From positions 1 through 62,214 of the forward strand of contig BQJU01000041.1 of NCBI GenBank assembly GCA_021604865.1: a stretch of 62,214 nt of DNA, read 5' to 3'. Source of the DNA: Saprospiraceae bacterium. GTDB taxonomy: Bacteria; Bacteroidota; Bacteroidia; Chitinophagales; Saprospiraceae. Below are positions 1 through 10,667 of the stretch, in pieces. The stretch's first letter is position 1. The number at the start of each line of letters is the position of its first letter. The notes under the pieces were generated by a model. That model was not told where the DNA came from and did no database searches. It saw only the letters and a program-made list of their open reading frames with translations. The position numbers and the translations under genes were made by a program.

Positions 1-3000
1 TTAAGGCTTAACTTTTCTCTAAAGTCAGCTATTTGTCTTTCTGGTTTCAATTCCAATCTGGTACGATTAAGGCTTGCTAAAGAATTAAGGGAGAAAAATA
101 TTAGATTTGGTTTCAATTCCAATCTGGTACGATTAAGGCTCTTTCGATTCTCAAAGAGAAAGAATCCCTTGCAACGTTTCAATTCCAATCTGGTACGATT
201 AAGGCGATAATCCCGGTACTTTGTGAAGGCGTATGGGCTGTTTCAATTCCAATCTGGTACGATTAAGGCCGAAGCCCTGCAATTCAGACAGGCCGCCTTT
301 CGAAATGTTTCAATTCCAATCTGGTACGATTAAGGCTGCTCCAGACCTCGTGCCAGGAGACGAACTGGTATTGTTTCAATTCCAATCTGGTACGATTAAG
401 GCATCCGATGCTCTACCGATTTCGGTCGCTAGATACAGAGTTTCAATTCCAATCTGGTACGATTAAGGCTACCCACTCACCATCGGTTGCGTATCAGGTT
501 TGTTGGTTTCAATTCCAATCTGGTACGATTAAGGCTAATCAAAAATTAAACAAGTTGTTTTTTACCTGCTTGTTTCAATTCCAATCTGGTACGATTAAGG
601 CTTTTTCCAAAGTGGAAAATCTTTTGTTACTCCAGAGGTTTCAATTCCAATCTGGTACGATTAAGGCGTATAGTTCTTGCAGGGCTTCCATTTTATCTTT
701 TAGTTTCAATTCCAATCTGGTACGATTAAGGCGCTATCTGTGCGTTAGTTAATCCTTGCAATACGTCGTTTCAATTCCAATCTGGTACGATTAAGGCGAA
801 GGGTCGGACATTAGCAGGGTTGCTTTGTCGTCGTTTCAATTCCAATCTGGTACGATTAAGGCCCAACGGTTCGAGACTACATCCTTTCCCTCAAAGAAGT
901 TTCAATTCCAATCTGGTACGATTAAGGCTGCGTAACAAAATGAGAAGTTGTACCCGTGAACGCGCGTTTCAATTCCAATCTGGTACGATTAAGGCTACAT
1001 TGCACTGGGGAAAACAGTACAACGATTACTTGGTTTCAATTCCAATCTGGTACGATTAAGGCTTGGCTGGCCCCTACCCTGCCAGCAGCTACCGAAAGCC
1101 GTTTCAATTCCAATCTGGTACGATTAAGGCTAGCCTCATGCTTGAAGTCAAAACATACGGCACATCGTTTCAATTCCAATCTGGTACGATTAAGGCTACC
1201 CACTCACCATCGGTTGCGTATCAGGTTTGTTGGTTTCAATTCCAATCTGGTACGATTAAGGCTACAATACTTCTTCTACTACCACAACCCCGCTAGATGT
1301 TTCAATTCCAATCTGGTACGATTAAGGCGGGAATCAAGGAAAACAATTTTGACCTAAAACGTAGTTTCAATTCCAATCTGGTACGATTAAGGCCACCAAA
1401 CCAGGAATTGCAATTGAATGCTCAAACAGTTTCAATTCCAATCTGGTACGATTAAGGCCTATCAGTTTTTCATCGTCCGTGCGGTGCATAGAGGTTTCAA
1501 TTCCAATCTGGTACGATTAAGGCAGGAGTTGCAGAAGTTTCCAGAACGCTTTGAAAGGTTTCAATTCCAATCTGGTACGATTAAGGCTGTGACTCAGGAA
1601 GCCGAAGAAGAGCAGGTAATTACGTTTCAATTCCAATCTGGTACGATTAAGGCAAATTAGCGGGCCATAAAGTAGTCAGTTCAAAAAAGTTTCAATTCCA
1701 ATCTGGTACGATTAAGGCGCGTCAACATTTATAGATGCATTATAGACTAGGTAGTTTCAATTCCAATCTGGTACGATTAAGGCCCCTCATTAAATCCGAG
1801 CTGGTATTTCGTTTTAATTGTTTCAATTCCAATCTGGTACGATTAAGGCGCGAGGCGTACGGTGTCAGTCGCTCGTGGTACGATCCGTTTCAATTCCAAT
1901 CTGGTACGATTAAGGCAAACTAGTGAACAATGAAGGTTAGTCCCTTCTTTTTGTTTCAATTCCAATCTGGTACGATTAAGGCCAGAAGCAACCACAGAAA
2001 CAATTATGCTTTTTGAGTTTCAATTCCAATCTGGTACGATTAAGGCTAGCAGGTAGGACGCAGGTAGGTAAAAAGCTATTTGGTTTCAATTCCAATCTGG
2101 TACGATTAAGGCGATTCCGGCGGTTACTAATACCGCGCAAATAATCGGTTTCAATTCCAATCTGGTACGATTAAGGCCAAGGAGCCAGCGATGTGTTTCT
2201 TGGTTGGGGTATTGTTTCAATTCCAATCTGGTACGATTAAGGCCCCGGCGCAAACGAAACCCCATTGTCGGGCCTATTTAGTTTCAATTCCAATCTGGTA
2301 CGATTAAGGCAAAGAAGCCCTTAAGGACTACCGCGACCCCAACAAGTTTCAATTCCAATCTGGTACGATTAAGGCTCTGAGGAAATGGCCAGAGAGCTGG
2401 CAGAAGGAATTGTTTCAATTCCAATCTGGTACGATTAAGGCCCAGCCAGACGAATGGTCTACGCACATGGTACGAAGTTTCAATTCCAATCTGGTACGAT
2501 TAAGGCCAACCATGAACATTTTATTTTTGCAAGCGGAACCGAGTTTCAATTCCAATCTGGTACGATTAAGGCGCAACTGGAGAAAGCGCATGGTCGCGCA
2601 ATTCCAAAGTTTCAATTCCAATCTGGTACGATTAAGGCGACGAGGTGTTTCGATAGTAGTTTATCGGCTGGCATGTTTCAATTCCAATCTGGTACGATTA
2701 AGGCCCACGGTTCGCGACTACATACTTTCACTCAAAACCGTTTCAATTCCAATCTGGTACGATTAAGGCGGACACTTTTCAGGGTGTCCGCTACCAGCTA
2801 ATATGTTTCAATTCCAATCTGGTACGATTAAGGCACCAACTCTCAGCAGAGGAAAGGAAAAGCACATCAGGTTTCAATTCCAATCTGGTACGATTAAGGC
2901 TAGTTCAGGGGTCATTCGTTCAGCGTCGTAGCCTTTGTTTCAATTCCAATCTGGTACGATTAAGGCCGACTGGGAGGAAACGGTCGGAAAGTAGTCCACG

Positions 3001-3299
3001 CAGTTTCAATTCCAATCTGGTACGATTAAGGCGCCGGTGGTGTAGATAAGCTCGTCGATATATACATGTTTCAATTCCAATCTGGTACGATTAAGGCTGG
3101 ATCGGAATAACAGTTATCTGCATCAGCATTCCCAGTTTCAATTCCAATCTGGTACGATTAAGGCCAGAAAAAATCTTTTTTACTGCTTGAACATTCCAAT
3201 AAGTTTCAATTCCAATCTGGTACGATTAAGGCACCGTCAATATTCCCGGTTAATCCGCCTGTTATATCCGTTTCAATTCCAATCTGGTACGATTAAGGC
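1..3299 (-). CRISPR. CRISPR array, 50 complete repeats, open at left edge
   Basis: A 30-nt repeat (plus strand begins GTTTCAATTCC, ends GATTAAGGC) occurs 50 times in full, first at 44-73 and last at 3270-3299. Bases 1-7 are the end of another repeat, so the array continues beyond the window. I saw no repeat mismatches. Spacers are 34-38 nt. On the minus strand the repeat ends GGAATTGAAAC, which contains the ATTGAAAC 5-prime handle typical of type I-B and type III crRNAs, so I infer transcription from the minus strand with the leader on the right. No cas gene is in the window; they may lie left of position 1 or elsewhere. Spacers 470-505 and 1197-1232 are identical. Spacers 863-898 and 2705-2739 are synonymous variants of one coding sequence. 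The subtype is inferred from the repeat only. Confidence 0.99.
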
Positions 3300-3519
3300 C
3301 CGTTCCAACCATATATAAAAGTAACTGATTTCCAACAAAATGTCAAAGAACAAGTCGCTAATTTTGGACCTGAATAAGCGTCGACCTTTAATCGCAGGAT
3401 TTTACCGTGGGGTCGACGACTAGGTTAAATAGCTATTAATCAGCAAGATAAGATTTTTTTGAACAATAGGCCATTAGCATCACCGGTAAAATTTGAATCA
3501 CCGACGACTTTAAGCCCCC
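3300..3519 (-). promoter_or_regulatory. Probable CRISPR leader
   Basis: This gene-free stretch lies between the last complete repeat and the next gene. It is the expected leader position if the array is read on the minus strand. It shows A/T-rich runs and a perfect 8-bp inverted repeat, CGTCGACC at 3379-3386 and GGTCGACG at 3411-3418, separated by 24 nt and centred about 100 bp from the array. Leaders often carry such repeats as binding sites for the adaptation machinery, but that role is inferred here. No degenerate terminal repeat is seen on this side, which fits a leader end rather than a trailer end. Confidence 0.5.
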
Positions 3520-6500
3520 TTAGGGCTTATCCGCATCCGCCGAAGGCACCACTAATGCAGGAAGGTCTTTTACGCGAAAGAGTCGGTTAAATTCTGCCAC
3601 ATCATCCTCGATAATACGATCCATGATACTTTGGTATTTGGACCAGTCGTCGAGCAGGTCTTTAAGGCGCTGTCGGGCACCACTGGTAACGGTAGGGTCT
3701 TGTGTATCTACTCTGGAACGGAGGTTGATCAGTTCCGAATTTAGGCCATTGGGGAAGTTGATCACATCCTGGTAGGTCTTTTGGTGTGGCTGAATCAGGT
3801 TTTCTTCCCAACGATCCAATTTATCAATGATGTCTTTCCCCTTATCCACTACACTTGCGGCAGTTTCATTATTTTTGAGTTGGATATTATATTCTCCGAT
3901 CTGCTTTTTGACGGCACGCATCCGGCTGACGGCATGATGGATATCCTTCACTACATTATCTATCGTCACCAGAATTTCTTGCTGGTCGGCATAATCGGTA
4001 GGAGATATCTTGATGCGCGGATCTGGCAATATTTTGCAGGTCGTCTCATGAATGGTAAATGGACCAGTAAGACGAATGATGTAATCTCCAGGGCCTACGG
4101 TGCTGCCTCCGTAATCGCCAAGCATAAATACGCCGGCTACATTGGGGATTGGTGCACGCCGCAGATCCCAGTTAAACCGATTGACCCCCCGCTTGAAGGG
4201 CAATATTGGAGCAGGCTTTGGGCCGCCCTCATATTTGACAAAATCAGGGTCTTTTTGATTGGAATAACGACGGATAACATTGCCTGCTTTATCCACTATT
4301 TCCAACTTAAGCTCGCTGCTATCCATCTGTTTGGGCAGGTAAAAATCGATGATAAGTCCAGGCAATGGATTAGTCCCCTGTCCCTCTACATCCTGATTGC
4401 CGGAGGATGTTATAAACTTTACTGTTGGTTTGGGTTTAAACAGCAACATGTGGCCATTCATGGCTACATCTCTCCCCTGCTGGATAGAGCTTAGGTCATC
4501 TAATATCCAAAATCCCCGGCCAGAAGTGGCGGCAATCAGATCATTATCTCTAATGGTCAGATCATTGATTGGGCAGATAGGCAGGTTGAGTTGAAAACGA
4601 TGCCAACGCAAACCATTGTTGACAGAAATATACAGTCCGTTTTCGGTTCCCGCATAAAGGATGCCCTCCACCTTGGGGTCTTCGCGAACGACCCGTACAA
4701 AGTTTTCCGGGCCGATGCCATCGGTGATCAATTCCCAATTTTGGCCATAGTCTTTGGTGTGCAAAATAATGGGCTTGAGGTCATCAAACTTGTACCGGGT
4801 GGCCACTACATAAGCAACACCTGGCTTGTGCGGGGATATCTCGATGCAATTGATCAGACATTCCTGCAATTCAGGTGGTGTGATATTGGTCCACTGTTTA
4901 CCTTCATTACGCGTGATGTGGATCAAGCCATCATCTGTTCCCACCCATAAGGTTTTAGATTCATGGGGCGAGCAAGCCAAATAACTGATGGTATTGTAAT
5001 TTTCTCCACCAGCTCCTTCGTTAGTAAAAGGATAACCTCCAGGCCCCTGTTGTCGGGAGTCATTCCTGGTAAGGTCCGGACTGATTTCCTTCCAGTGCTG
5101 ACCGCCATCTGCCGTACGTAAAATTAGATTGCCAGCATGGTAAATGACGTCTGGATTTTGAGGCGAACTAACAATGGGGGCATTCCAATTGAAACGGTAC
5201 TTCATCGTCCGTGGCGTCGTGGCCAAACCCAACTGGGGGTAAGCCATTATATCCTTGACGTTTTTCGTTTTGTTATCATAAACAGAAATGTTTCCCTGGT
5301 AACTACCCCCATATATAAATTCCGGTGAATCCGGGTTGAAGGCAATAAAAGCACTTTCGCCTCCTGATACCGGATACCAGTCTTTTTCATCAATTCCTTT
5401 GTCACTGGTACGGCTGGCAATGGCTACTGTAGAGTTGTCTTGCTGGCCACCGTATACGTAATATGGAAATTGTTTATCAGCGATGACCCGATAGAATTGT
5501 CCCGTTGGTTGATTTTGTTGAGAAGACCAGCTTTTTCCACCATTAAAGGTGATACAAGCTCCTCCATCATTCGCCAAAATAATGTTGTTATTATTCTCTG
5601 GATTGATCCAGAGGTGATGCTGGTCGCCATGAGGGTTGGCAATTTTGCTAAAAGTTTTGCCCCCATCTGTTGATTTGAGCATCGGTGCATTCAACACATA
5701 TACAGTTTCTGTATCTACAGGATCTGTAAAAATTTCGATATAATACCAAGCCCGGGCATAGGTGATGCGGTCTGCATTGACTCGTTCCCAGTTCTTGCCA
5801 CCGTCATTAGATCGGTATACCCCTCCCATCTCGGCTTCAATATTGGCATAAACAATATCTGAATTGACCCGGCTCACATCAACCGAAACCTTCCCCATCT
5901 TTTCAGGAAGGCCATCAATCAATCTTTCCCAGCTTTCGCCACCATCAATAGATTTGTAAATACCCGATCCATCTCCACCACTGCGGATCGTCCAGGGGAA
6001 CCGTTGATGATCCCAAGTTCCCGCATACAGAATACGCGGATTATGGGAATCCATACTCAGATCACTGGCACCCGTGGTTTCATTGATATACAATACCTTT
6101 CTCCAGGTGCCTCCTCCATCGGTAGACTTATAAACACCACGGTGTTCACTACGGCCAAAAATGGAGCCTTGAACGGCAACAAAAACAATATTAGGATCTT
6201 GTGGATTGATACGGATTTCTGCTATTTGGCGGGAATCGGGCAAGCCGATATATTTCCAGGTTTTTCCACTGTCAGTAGACTTGTAGATGCCATCTCCATG
6301 AGAGGTCATGACACCGCGTACGGCGTGTTCGCCAGTTCCTACATAAATAATATTGGGGTCGGACTCGGCAACACTAATGGCACCGATAGATCCAGCTTTA
6401 AAAACGCCATCTGAGATATTTTTCCAGCTTAATCCGGCATCTTCAGTCTTCCATACCCCACCACCGGTACTCCCCATATAGTAGGTCATTGGATTTCCGG

Positions 6501-6681
6501 GAACTCCTGAAACAGCGACACTTCTACCACCACGAAAGGGGCCAATGTTGCGCCATTGCAGGCCTTGGTATAGGGCGGGGTTAAACAGACGGTAGCGGTT
6601 GTCTTGGTTTTCTTGTGCCTGTGATGCATACACCCCAAGCATTAGAGCTGCTATTGCCACCCAAATATACAGGTGTTTCAT
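3520..6681 (-). CDS. Exported sortilin/BNR-repeat (Vps10-like propeller) protein
   Basis: A 1053-residue protein with an N-terminal signal peptide (hydrophobic residues 4-22, ending ASQA). Residues about 35-740 carry at least eight Asp-box/BNR motifs of the form S-x-D-x-G-x-T-W, such as [27 protein letters not shown] and KSTDGGKTF, which build beta-propellers of the sortilin/Vps10 and glycosidase-like type. The last 300 residues are a different, partly helical region without an obvious T9SS sorting domain. Such proteins are common in Bacteroidota and often annotated as glycosyl hydrolases, but the Asp boxes alone do not show catalysis. No enzymatic residues can be assigned. It is transcribed alone toward the CRISPR leader, with a long gene-free region upstream. 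Function is unknown beyond an exported propeller protein. Confidence 0.9.
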   Translation of the reverse strand: MKHLYIWVAIAALMLGVYASQAQENQDNRYRLFNPALYQGLQWRNIGPFRGGRSVAVSGVPGNPMTYYMGSTGGGVWKTEDAGLSWKNISDGVFKAGSIGAISVAESDPNIIYVGTGEHAVRGVMTSHGDGIYKSTDSGKTWKYIGLPDSRQIAEIRINPQDPNIVFVAVQGSIFGRSEHRGVYKSTDGGGTWRKVLYINETTGASDLSMDSHNPRILYAGTWDHQRFPWTIRSGGDGSGIYKSIDGGESWERLIDGLPEKMGKVSVDVSRVNSDIVYANIEAEMGGVYRSNDGGKNWERVNADRITYARAWYYIEIFTDPVDTETVYVLNAPMLKSTDGGKTFSKIANPHGDQHHLWINPENNNNIILANDGGACITFNGGKSWSSQQNQPTGQFYRVIADKQFPYYVYGGQQDNSTVAIASRTSDKGIDEKDWYPVSGGESAFIAFNPDSPEFIYGGSYQGNISVYDNKTKNVKDIMAYPQLGLATTPRTMKYRFNWNAPIVSSPQNPDVIYHAGNLILRTADGGQHWKEISPDLTRNDSRQQGPGGYPFTNEGAGGENYNTISYLACSPHESKTLWVGTDDGLIHITRNEGKQWTNITPPELQECLINCIEISPHKPGVAYVVATRYKFDDLKPIILHTKDYGQNWELITDGIGPENFVRVVREDPKVEGILYAGTENGLYISVNNGLRWHRFQLNLPICPINDLTIRDNDLIAATSGRGFWILDDLSSIQQGRDVAMNGHMLLFKPKPTVKFITSSGNQDVEGQGTNPLPGLIIDFYLPKQMDSSELKLEIVDKAGNVIRRYSNQKDPDFVKYEGGPKPAPILPFKRGVNRFNWDLRRAPIPNVAGVFMLGDYGGSTVGPGDYIIRLTGPFTIHETTCKILPDPRIKISPTDYADQQEILVTIDNVVKDIHHAVSRMRAVKKQIGEYNIQLKNNETAASVVDKGKDIIDKLDRWEENLIQPHQKTYQDVINFPNGLNSELINLRSRVDTQDPTVTSGARQRLKDLLDDWSKYQSIMDRIIEDDVAEFNRLFRVKDLPALVVPSADADKP

Positions 6682-7467
6682 TTTTCAGCCAGTTTAGTGT
6701 AGCAGCTTTGCGCTTAGAGATATCAGCGAAAGCATTTGCTCAATGTAGTTTTCTCAAAATTCCGGTAAATATAGCACCAAATTTTTAAAAAAGCGATTAC
6801 ACGCTGCTAGAGATCAAGGCAAAATAGCCCATGACCTGTACCTAATACTCAATTTGGTAGCAGATTCCGGTGTGTACACTTGACCGGCAAGCAGGAAGTC
6901 AGAAAAGGGGGAAAATCTAAATAGGAAAAGCAACATGCCTAAACTTAGTTTTTAAGGGTGTTAATCCTCGACTAGGATCAACCTTCGTACCCGGAAATCC
7001 AAAGACTTTCCGGTTGGCACATTACTAATCTTTCAACGTATTAAAGTAAAAAAAATCAATCAAATCGGTACTCACCCTGACTACTCAGGAAGTGATCATT
7101 CGGATCATTCAAATCATTAATTCCATTCTTTGCAAATTCCGTGGTCAATCTAAAAGGGGAAACAAAAGCGACCATAAAAACGTCGATTTACATTTCCGAT
7201 TGACTTTGAACATCGGATTTGTCAAAGAATCATTATTTCTAGGTATGATTTCAAATTATTTCCGTTTTTTTGTTTTTGCTCTCGAATGTTATTACGATAA
7301 ATTTAAGCAAAAGTTTCAGAAAAAAATAAATTTATCCATTTCTTTGTTTCCTTTTTGGTCGTATTTTTAAAACTTCTACGCTTAATTGACCGGTATATCC
7401 CTTAGCTTTTAGAGCTTGTTTGGGCCGAAATAACGACCATCAATTAATCGACATGAATCAGGTTTGC
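6682..7467. other. Gene-free region between divergent genes
   Basis: A 786-bp stretch between the divergently transcribed propeller protein and serine hydrolase. It must hold both promoters, but I cannot assign boxes with confidence. A hairpin CCGGAAA (6991-6997) / TTTCCGG (7007-7013) lacks a T-tract. A copy of the intergenic 12-mer AGAGCTTGTTTG is at 7411-7422. An open frame at 7092-7370 (92 codons, Phe/Lys/Ile-rich) has no recognisable family and is more likely chance in AT-rich DNA. Confidence 0.5.
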
Positions 7468-8655
7468 ATGTTAAAATATTTCCTTTTTATCGTCAGTTTT
7501 CTTTTCATTATAGGATGCAAAAAAGAGCGCGCTAAGCCCCAATACCAGGCTGTAAACGTGCCTATTAAAGCGCCTCCAACTGCATCGAAAGCTTTAAAAA
7601 ATGTCATTCAGCAATTCGAGGATAGTTTGTTGCATGCCATGCAAACAGAAGGTTTTCCTGGAGCAGCTTTTGCAGTAGTTGAAAATGGAGAGATTGTACA
7701 CAGCAAAGGTTATGGCATTCGGCAGGCCGGTTGTCCGGAGCAAGTAGATTCGGCTACAGTTTTCAGGATTGCTTCCTTATCGAAAGGGTTTCCGTCAGTG
7801 CTCACAGGTATGTTGATACAGGACAGCCTTTTGAATTGGGACGATCAAATATCCCAATATGTACCCAATTTAATACTCAGTCGGACCTCAGCTAGAGATA
7901 GCCTGAGCATTCGCCATCTCCTGAGTCATACCACGGGCTTGCCCCGACATACCTTTTCCAATCTGCTCAACATGGGCGTACCTTATCCTGATATTTTGAA
8001 AAAACTAAAAGAAGTCCGGATTGCCCATCCGCCAGGAACCTGGTACAATTATCAGAATGTAGCCTATAGCCTGATTGGTGATGTAATCGGAAAGGTAGTT
8101 GGAAAATCCTATGCCGAACTGCTGGCCGAGCGCATTTTCCTTCCCTTGGGTATGCATCAGGCTTCTACGGGTTTTTATGCTTTGCAAGCTTCAGAAAATG
8201 TGGCCGCACCCCATCTATATGATGGGAAAAAATACTTCGCTGCAAAATCATCCAACAACTTTTACAGTGTGCTGCCAGCCGCCGGTGTCAATGCCAGCAT
8301 CCAGGATATGGCACAATGGATATCACTTATGTTAGGCCACCACCCCGACCTGTTAGACAGCCTTACTTTGCAAGAAATAGAAAGAGAACAAATCGCCGTG
8401 TCACCAAGAGAAAATGTAATGAGAGCCTGGCGTCCACTGGAAACCTCTGGCTATGGGCTGGGCTGGCGGACGGCGACCAAAAATCATACCAGATTCGTTT
8501 TTCACGGAGGTTTTGTCAATGGCTACCGCGCCGAAATAATTCTATTACCGGACCAGGATATTGGCATGGTATTATTAACCAATAGTAATAACCAGTTTGT
8601 TGGTCATAGCCTGCCTTATTTTCTGAATCTTGTGCAAGGAGAAATTGTCCGCTAA
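7468..8655 (+). CDS. Lipoprotein serine hydrolase (class C beta-lactamase/DD-peptidase fold)
   Basis: A protein of about 395 residues. I chose the ATG at 7468 because it directly precedes a lipoprotein signal (LKYFLFIV, lipobox FIIGC followed by KK); in-frame starts at 7453 and 7420 would put extra polar residues ahead of it. The beta-lactamase/penicillin-binding-protein class C fold is shown by the SLSK nucleophile motif (S-x-x-K) in RIASLSKGFPS, a YQN motif (Y-x-N) in WYNYQNVAYS, and FHGGFVNG near the C-terminus in the position of the KTG/HxG box. The family includes DD-carboxypeptidases, esterases and peptidases, so the substrate is unknown. It probably sits lipid-anchored in the periplasm. 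Its stop codon overlaps the stop of the convergent gene by 4 bp. Confidence 0.92.
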   Translation: MLKYFLFIVSFLFIIGCKKERAKPQYQAVNVPIKAPPTASKALKNVIQQFEDSLLHAMQTEGFPGAAFAVVENGEIVHSKGYGIRQAGCPEQVDSATVFRIASLSKGFPSVLTGMLIQDSLLNWDDQISQYVPNLILSRTSARDSLSIRHLLSHTTGLPRHTFSNLLNMGVPYPDILKKLKEVRIAHPPGTWYNYQNVAYSLIGDVIGKVVGKSYAELLAERIFLPLGMHQASTGFYALQASENVAAPHLYDGKKYFAAKSSNNFYSVLPAAGVNASIQDMAQWISLMLGHHPDLLDSLTLQEIEREQIAVSPRENVMRAWRPLETSGYGLGWRTATKNHTRFVFHGGFVNGYRAEIILLPDQDIGMVLLTNSNNQFVGHSLPYFLNLVQGEIVR

Positions 8656-9968
8656 TCGAATTGAACGGTATAGGTTTGAATCACAGGTTCCTCCCCTTTA
8701 TCTATTTGCCATTTCGGTCCATTGGTCAGCAGGCGAATGGCTTCCTGGTCACAGGCAGCACATAACGATTGAAGTACTTTAAAGTCAGTCAAAGTACCAT
8801 TCGGATGAACAATAAATTGCAACTTAACCTGGCCAACAATATTCTCAGCTGGTTTTTCCAGATTTTTTTTCAGGTAACGTTCTAATCTATTATAACCTCC
8901 GGAAGGGTTGGCTTCGATGGGTTTTGGCTGGCTGGTTTTGGCAACGTCTTTTTTCTTACTCTCGCGTTCTGCAATAGGTTGTGAAGTCACGGCAGTATTC
9001 TGGAGGGCAACATCCGTTCCATTGAGCACTACTTTTATAGTATCCGGCCCGTTTATGGTTTTGGTTTGACTGGCAAAACCCAGGTACTGAAATTGAAGTG
9101 CATTATAAGATTTATCCCATTTCAGGCTAAAACGACCGTCAATCCCGGTAACGGTACCAATACTGGTTCCAGGCACAACGACTCGCGCACCACTAATGGG
9201 GTCGCCAATTTCATCCTGAACAAAGCCTTGTACATATTGAGGTTCTTGAGGAGAAGCCGGTGCAGTAGCAGTATCAAATCCTGCGTCCTCAAGTTTAAAA
9301 AAGTCTGCATTGGACCAATCCGCATTAGTTGGAGGCTGAATACCGCTGGCCGCTCTTTCTTTATTACTTTCCAGTGGTGTTGCCTCCAATCCGTCAATTT
9401 GAGGGATAGGCTTAAGTCGGGCATTTCCGGCAATCTGTTTCGGCAATTCACCTACTTCATCATCCGTTTCTTCAAGTTTGGCAATTTCTTCAGCTTGAGT
9501 GTTGGGTTTTGCTTCCCTTTCAACAGCAATCTTTTCTATTCCCGGTTCTTCTTGTGAAGCCGTATTTGTATCGGCTGGTTTGTCTGTAGCTGTGGAAACT
9601 TCATCCAAAGTAGTTTCCGTTTGTTGAAGCTCTGGTTGCTCGGCTAATCCCGAAGGCTTATCGCCGGTATTGAGGTAATAAAATCCAACAACGGCTATCA
9701 CAATAAATAAAAATGCCGCAGCAATGCGACTCAAGAATAGCATATTTACCTTTTCCGGTTTAGCTTCTGGCTGTATCCGGGCCCTTACCTCCGCAAGAGT
9801 TGTGGTATGATTATACTCTGGAAATTGGCGGTAACCTTCCATAGCATCTGCCAAAAAAGGATCTTCGCCAACCTGCCCTTCCAGGTTTGCTTCGTCTTCA
9901 CGGTTACCGTCCGGACTAATCCAGCGCTGCAACCAGGTAAATACGTTGTTTCCTTCTTGATTATTCAT
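8652..9968 (-). CDS. Membrane protein with carboxypeptidase-regulatory and TonB C-terminal domains (likely sigma partner)
   Basis: A 438-residue protein. Residues 1-75 are cytoplasmic-like and acidic (GQVGEDPFLADAMEGYR resembles the N-terminus of anti-sigma-like proteins). A single membrane helix lies at about 80-102 (AAAFLFIVIAVVGFYYL). A long low-complexity Glu/Thr/Pro-rich linker follows, then a CarboxypepD_reg-like beta-sandwich at about 240-310 (QGFVQDEIGDPISGARVVV) and a TonB C-terminal domain at about 355-438 (VGQVKLQFIVHPNGTLTDF). The upstream ECF sigma gene overlaps its start by 4 bp, so the two are translationally coupled. I infer an anti-sigma or envelope-sensing role; no zinc anti-sigma motif is visible. 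It could instead be a TonB-like energy transducer. Confidence 0.85.
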   Translation of the reverse strand: MNNQEGNNVFTWLQRWISPDGNREDEANLEGQVGEDPFLADAMEGYRQFPEYNHTTTLAEVRARIQPEAKPEKVNMLFLSRIAAAFLFIVIAVVGFYYLNTGDKPSGLAEQPELQQTETTLDEVSTATDKPADTNTASQEEPGIEKIAVEREAKPNTQAEEIAKLEETDDEVGELPKQIAGNARLKPIPQIDGLEATPLESNKERAASGIQPPTNADWSNADFFKLEDAGFDTATAPASPQEPQYVQGFVQDEIGDPISGARVVVPGTSIGTVTGIDGRFSLKWDKSYNALQFQYLGFASQTKTINGPDTIKVVLNGTDVALQNTAVTSQPIAERESKKKDVAKTSQPKPIEANPSGGYNRLERYLKKNLEKPAENIVGQVKLQFIVHPNGTLTDFKVLQSLCAACDQEAIRLLTNGPKWQIDKGEEPVIQTYTVQFD

Positions 9969-10561
9969 TCTACTTCGCCCTTGTGGGCCTTATTTTTCTT
10001 TTCTAAACATTTGCGAAGATTTCTTCGGCCATTTTGAATATAGGACCTTATCGTTCCCACTTCATCAACCCTCATTTCAGCAATCTCTTTGTAAGACTTA
10101 CCTTCGTAATAAAACAGTTTGATACAGCTTTTTTGTTCTATTTTCAATTTGTCCAGGCATACTTTTAAGGCAGCTTCCTGTCCATTTTGCTGCCCCTCCT
10201 CGAGTAAAGGATGCAATTCTTCAATAGATTGCATAAAATTAGGATCAAATGATACTGTAATATTTTTTTTGTCCCGTCTGAGCTGCATCAGGCAGTGGTT
10301 TTTCACCAAAACGTGCAGCCAGGATCGAAACTGACGGATGTCGTGTTCGCGAACCTTAGTGATCAATTCTTCATAAATGGCGATGATGGCATCTTCGGCA
10401 AGTGTCTGGTCTTTAAGATACTTCAGGCATACTCCGTACACCAGCTCTAAGTAGCGATCATAAAGCTGTCCGAGATATTTCTGCTCATTAGTAGACTTGT
10501 ATTTGGCTACCAATTCTGCATCCGCGGCTACTGTCTGTTCTGTTCTGAAAAACCGTAACAT
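9965..10561 (-). CDS. ECF-type RNA polymerase sigma factor
   Basis: A 198-residue sigma-70 family protein. Region 2 lies at about residues 25-95 (YLGQLYDRYLELVYGVCLKY, then a DAIIAIYEEL segment and FRSWLHVLVKNHCL). Region 4 helix-turn-helix is at about 130-185 (CIKLFYYEGKSYKEIAEM, then RSYIQNGRRNLRKCLE). Length and the absence of region 3 fit the ECF class. It is first in a two-gene unit with the membrane TonB/carboxypeptidase-regulatory protein, whose ATG overlaps this stop codon. The likely job is transcription of an envelope regulon controlled by that partner. Targets cannot be read from the window. Confidence 0.93.
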   Translation of the reverse strand: MLRFFRTEQTVAADAELVAKYKSTNEQKYLGQLYDRYLELVYGVCLKYLKDQTLAEDAIIAIYEELITKVREHDIRQFRSWLHVLVKNHCLMQLRRDKKNITVSFDPNFMQSIEELHPLLEEGQQNGQEAALKVCLDKLKIEQKSCIKLFYYEGKSYKEIAEMRVDEVGTIRSYIQNGRRNLRKCLEKKNKAHKGEVE

Positions 10562-10667
10562 CTTGTAAAGTTAAGCATTCTTGGAAAAATTGTTGCTTAA
10601 TTACCCAAAGTTCACACAAAGTGTCCCCGTTTCACGACGAACATAGACCTTTTTTTGGTTCTTTGAA

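Noticed and set aside
1850-2476. Two spacers (1850-1886 and 2442-2476) contain GGTACGA, as in the repeat
   Set aside because: A shared 7-8 nt is within chance expectation for 50 spacers; there is no evidence of a repeat-derived spacer.
233-2801. Many open frames of 60-133 codons across the first 3 kb repeating residues such as FQFQSGTIKA or FNSNLVRLR
   Set aside because: They arise because the 30-nt repeat is a multiple of three and lacks stops; spacer insertion keeps frames open by chance. They are CRISPR DNA, not genes.
3781-6414. Long plus-strand frames opposite the propeller gene
   Set aside because: They are antisense shadows of a clear 1053-residue coding sequence, without family motifs.
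7092-7370. 92-codon frame in the 6682-7467 gap
   Set aside because: Low-complexity Phe/Lys/Ile composition, no family motif, no promoter or ribosome-site signal. More likely chance in AT-rich DNA.
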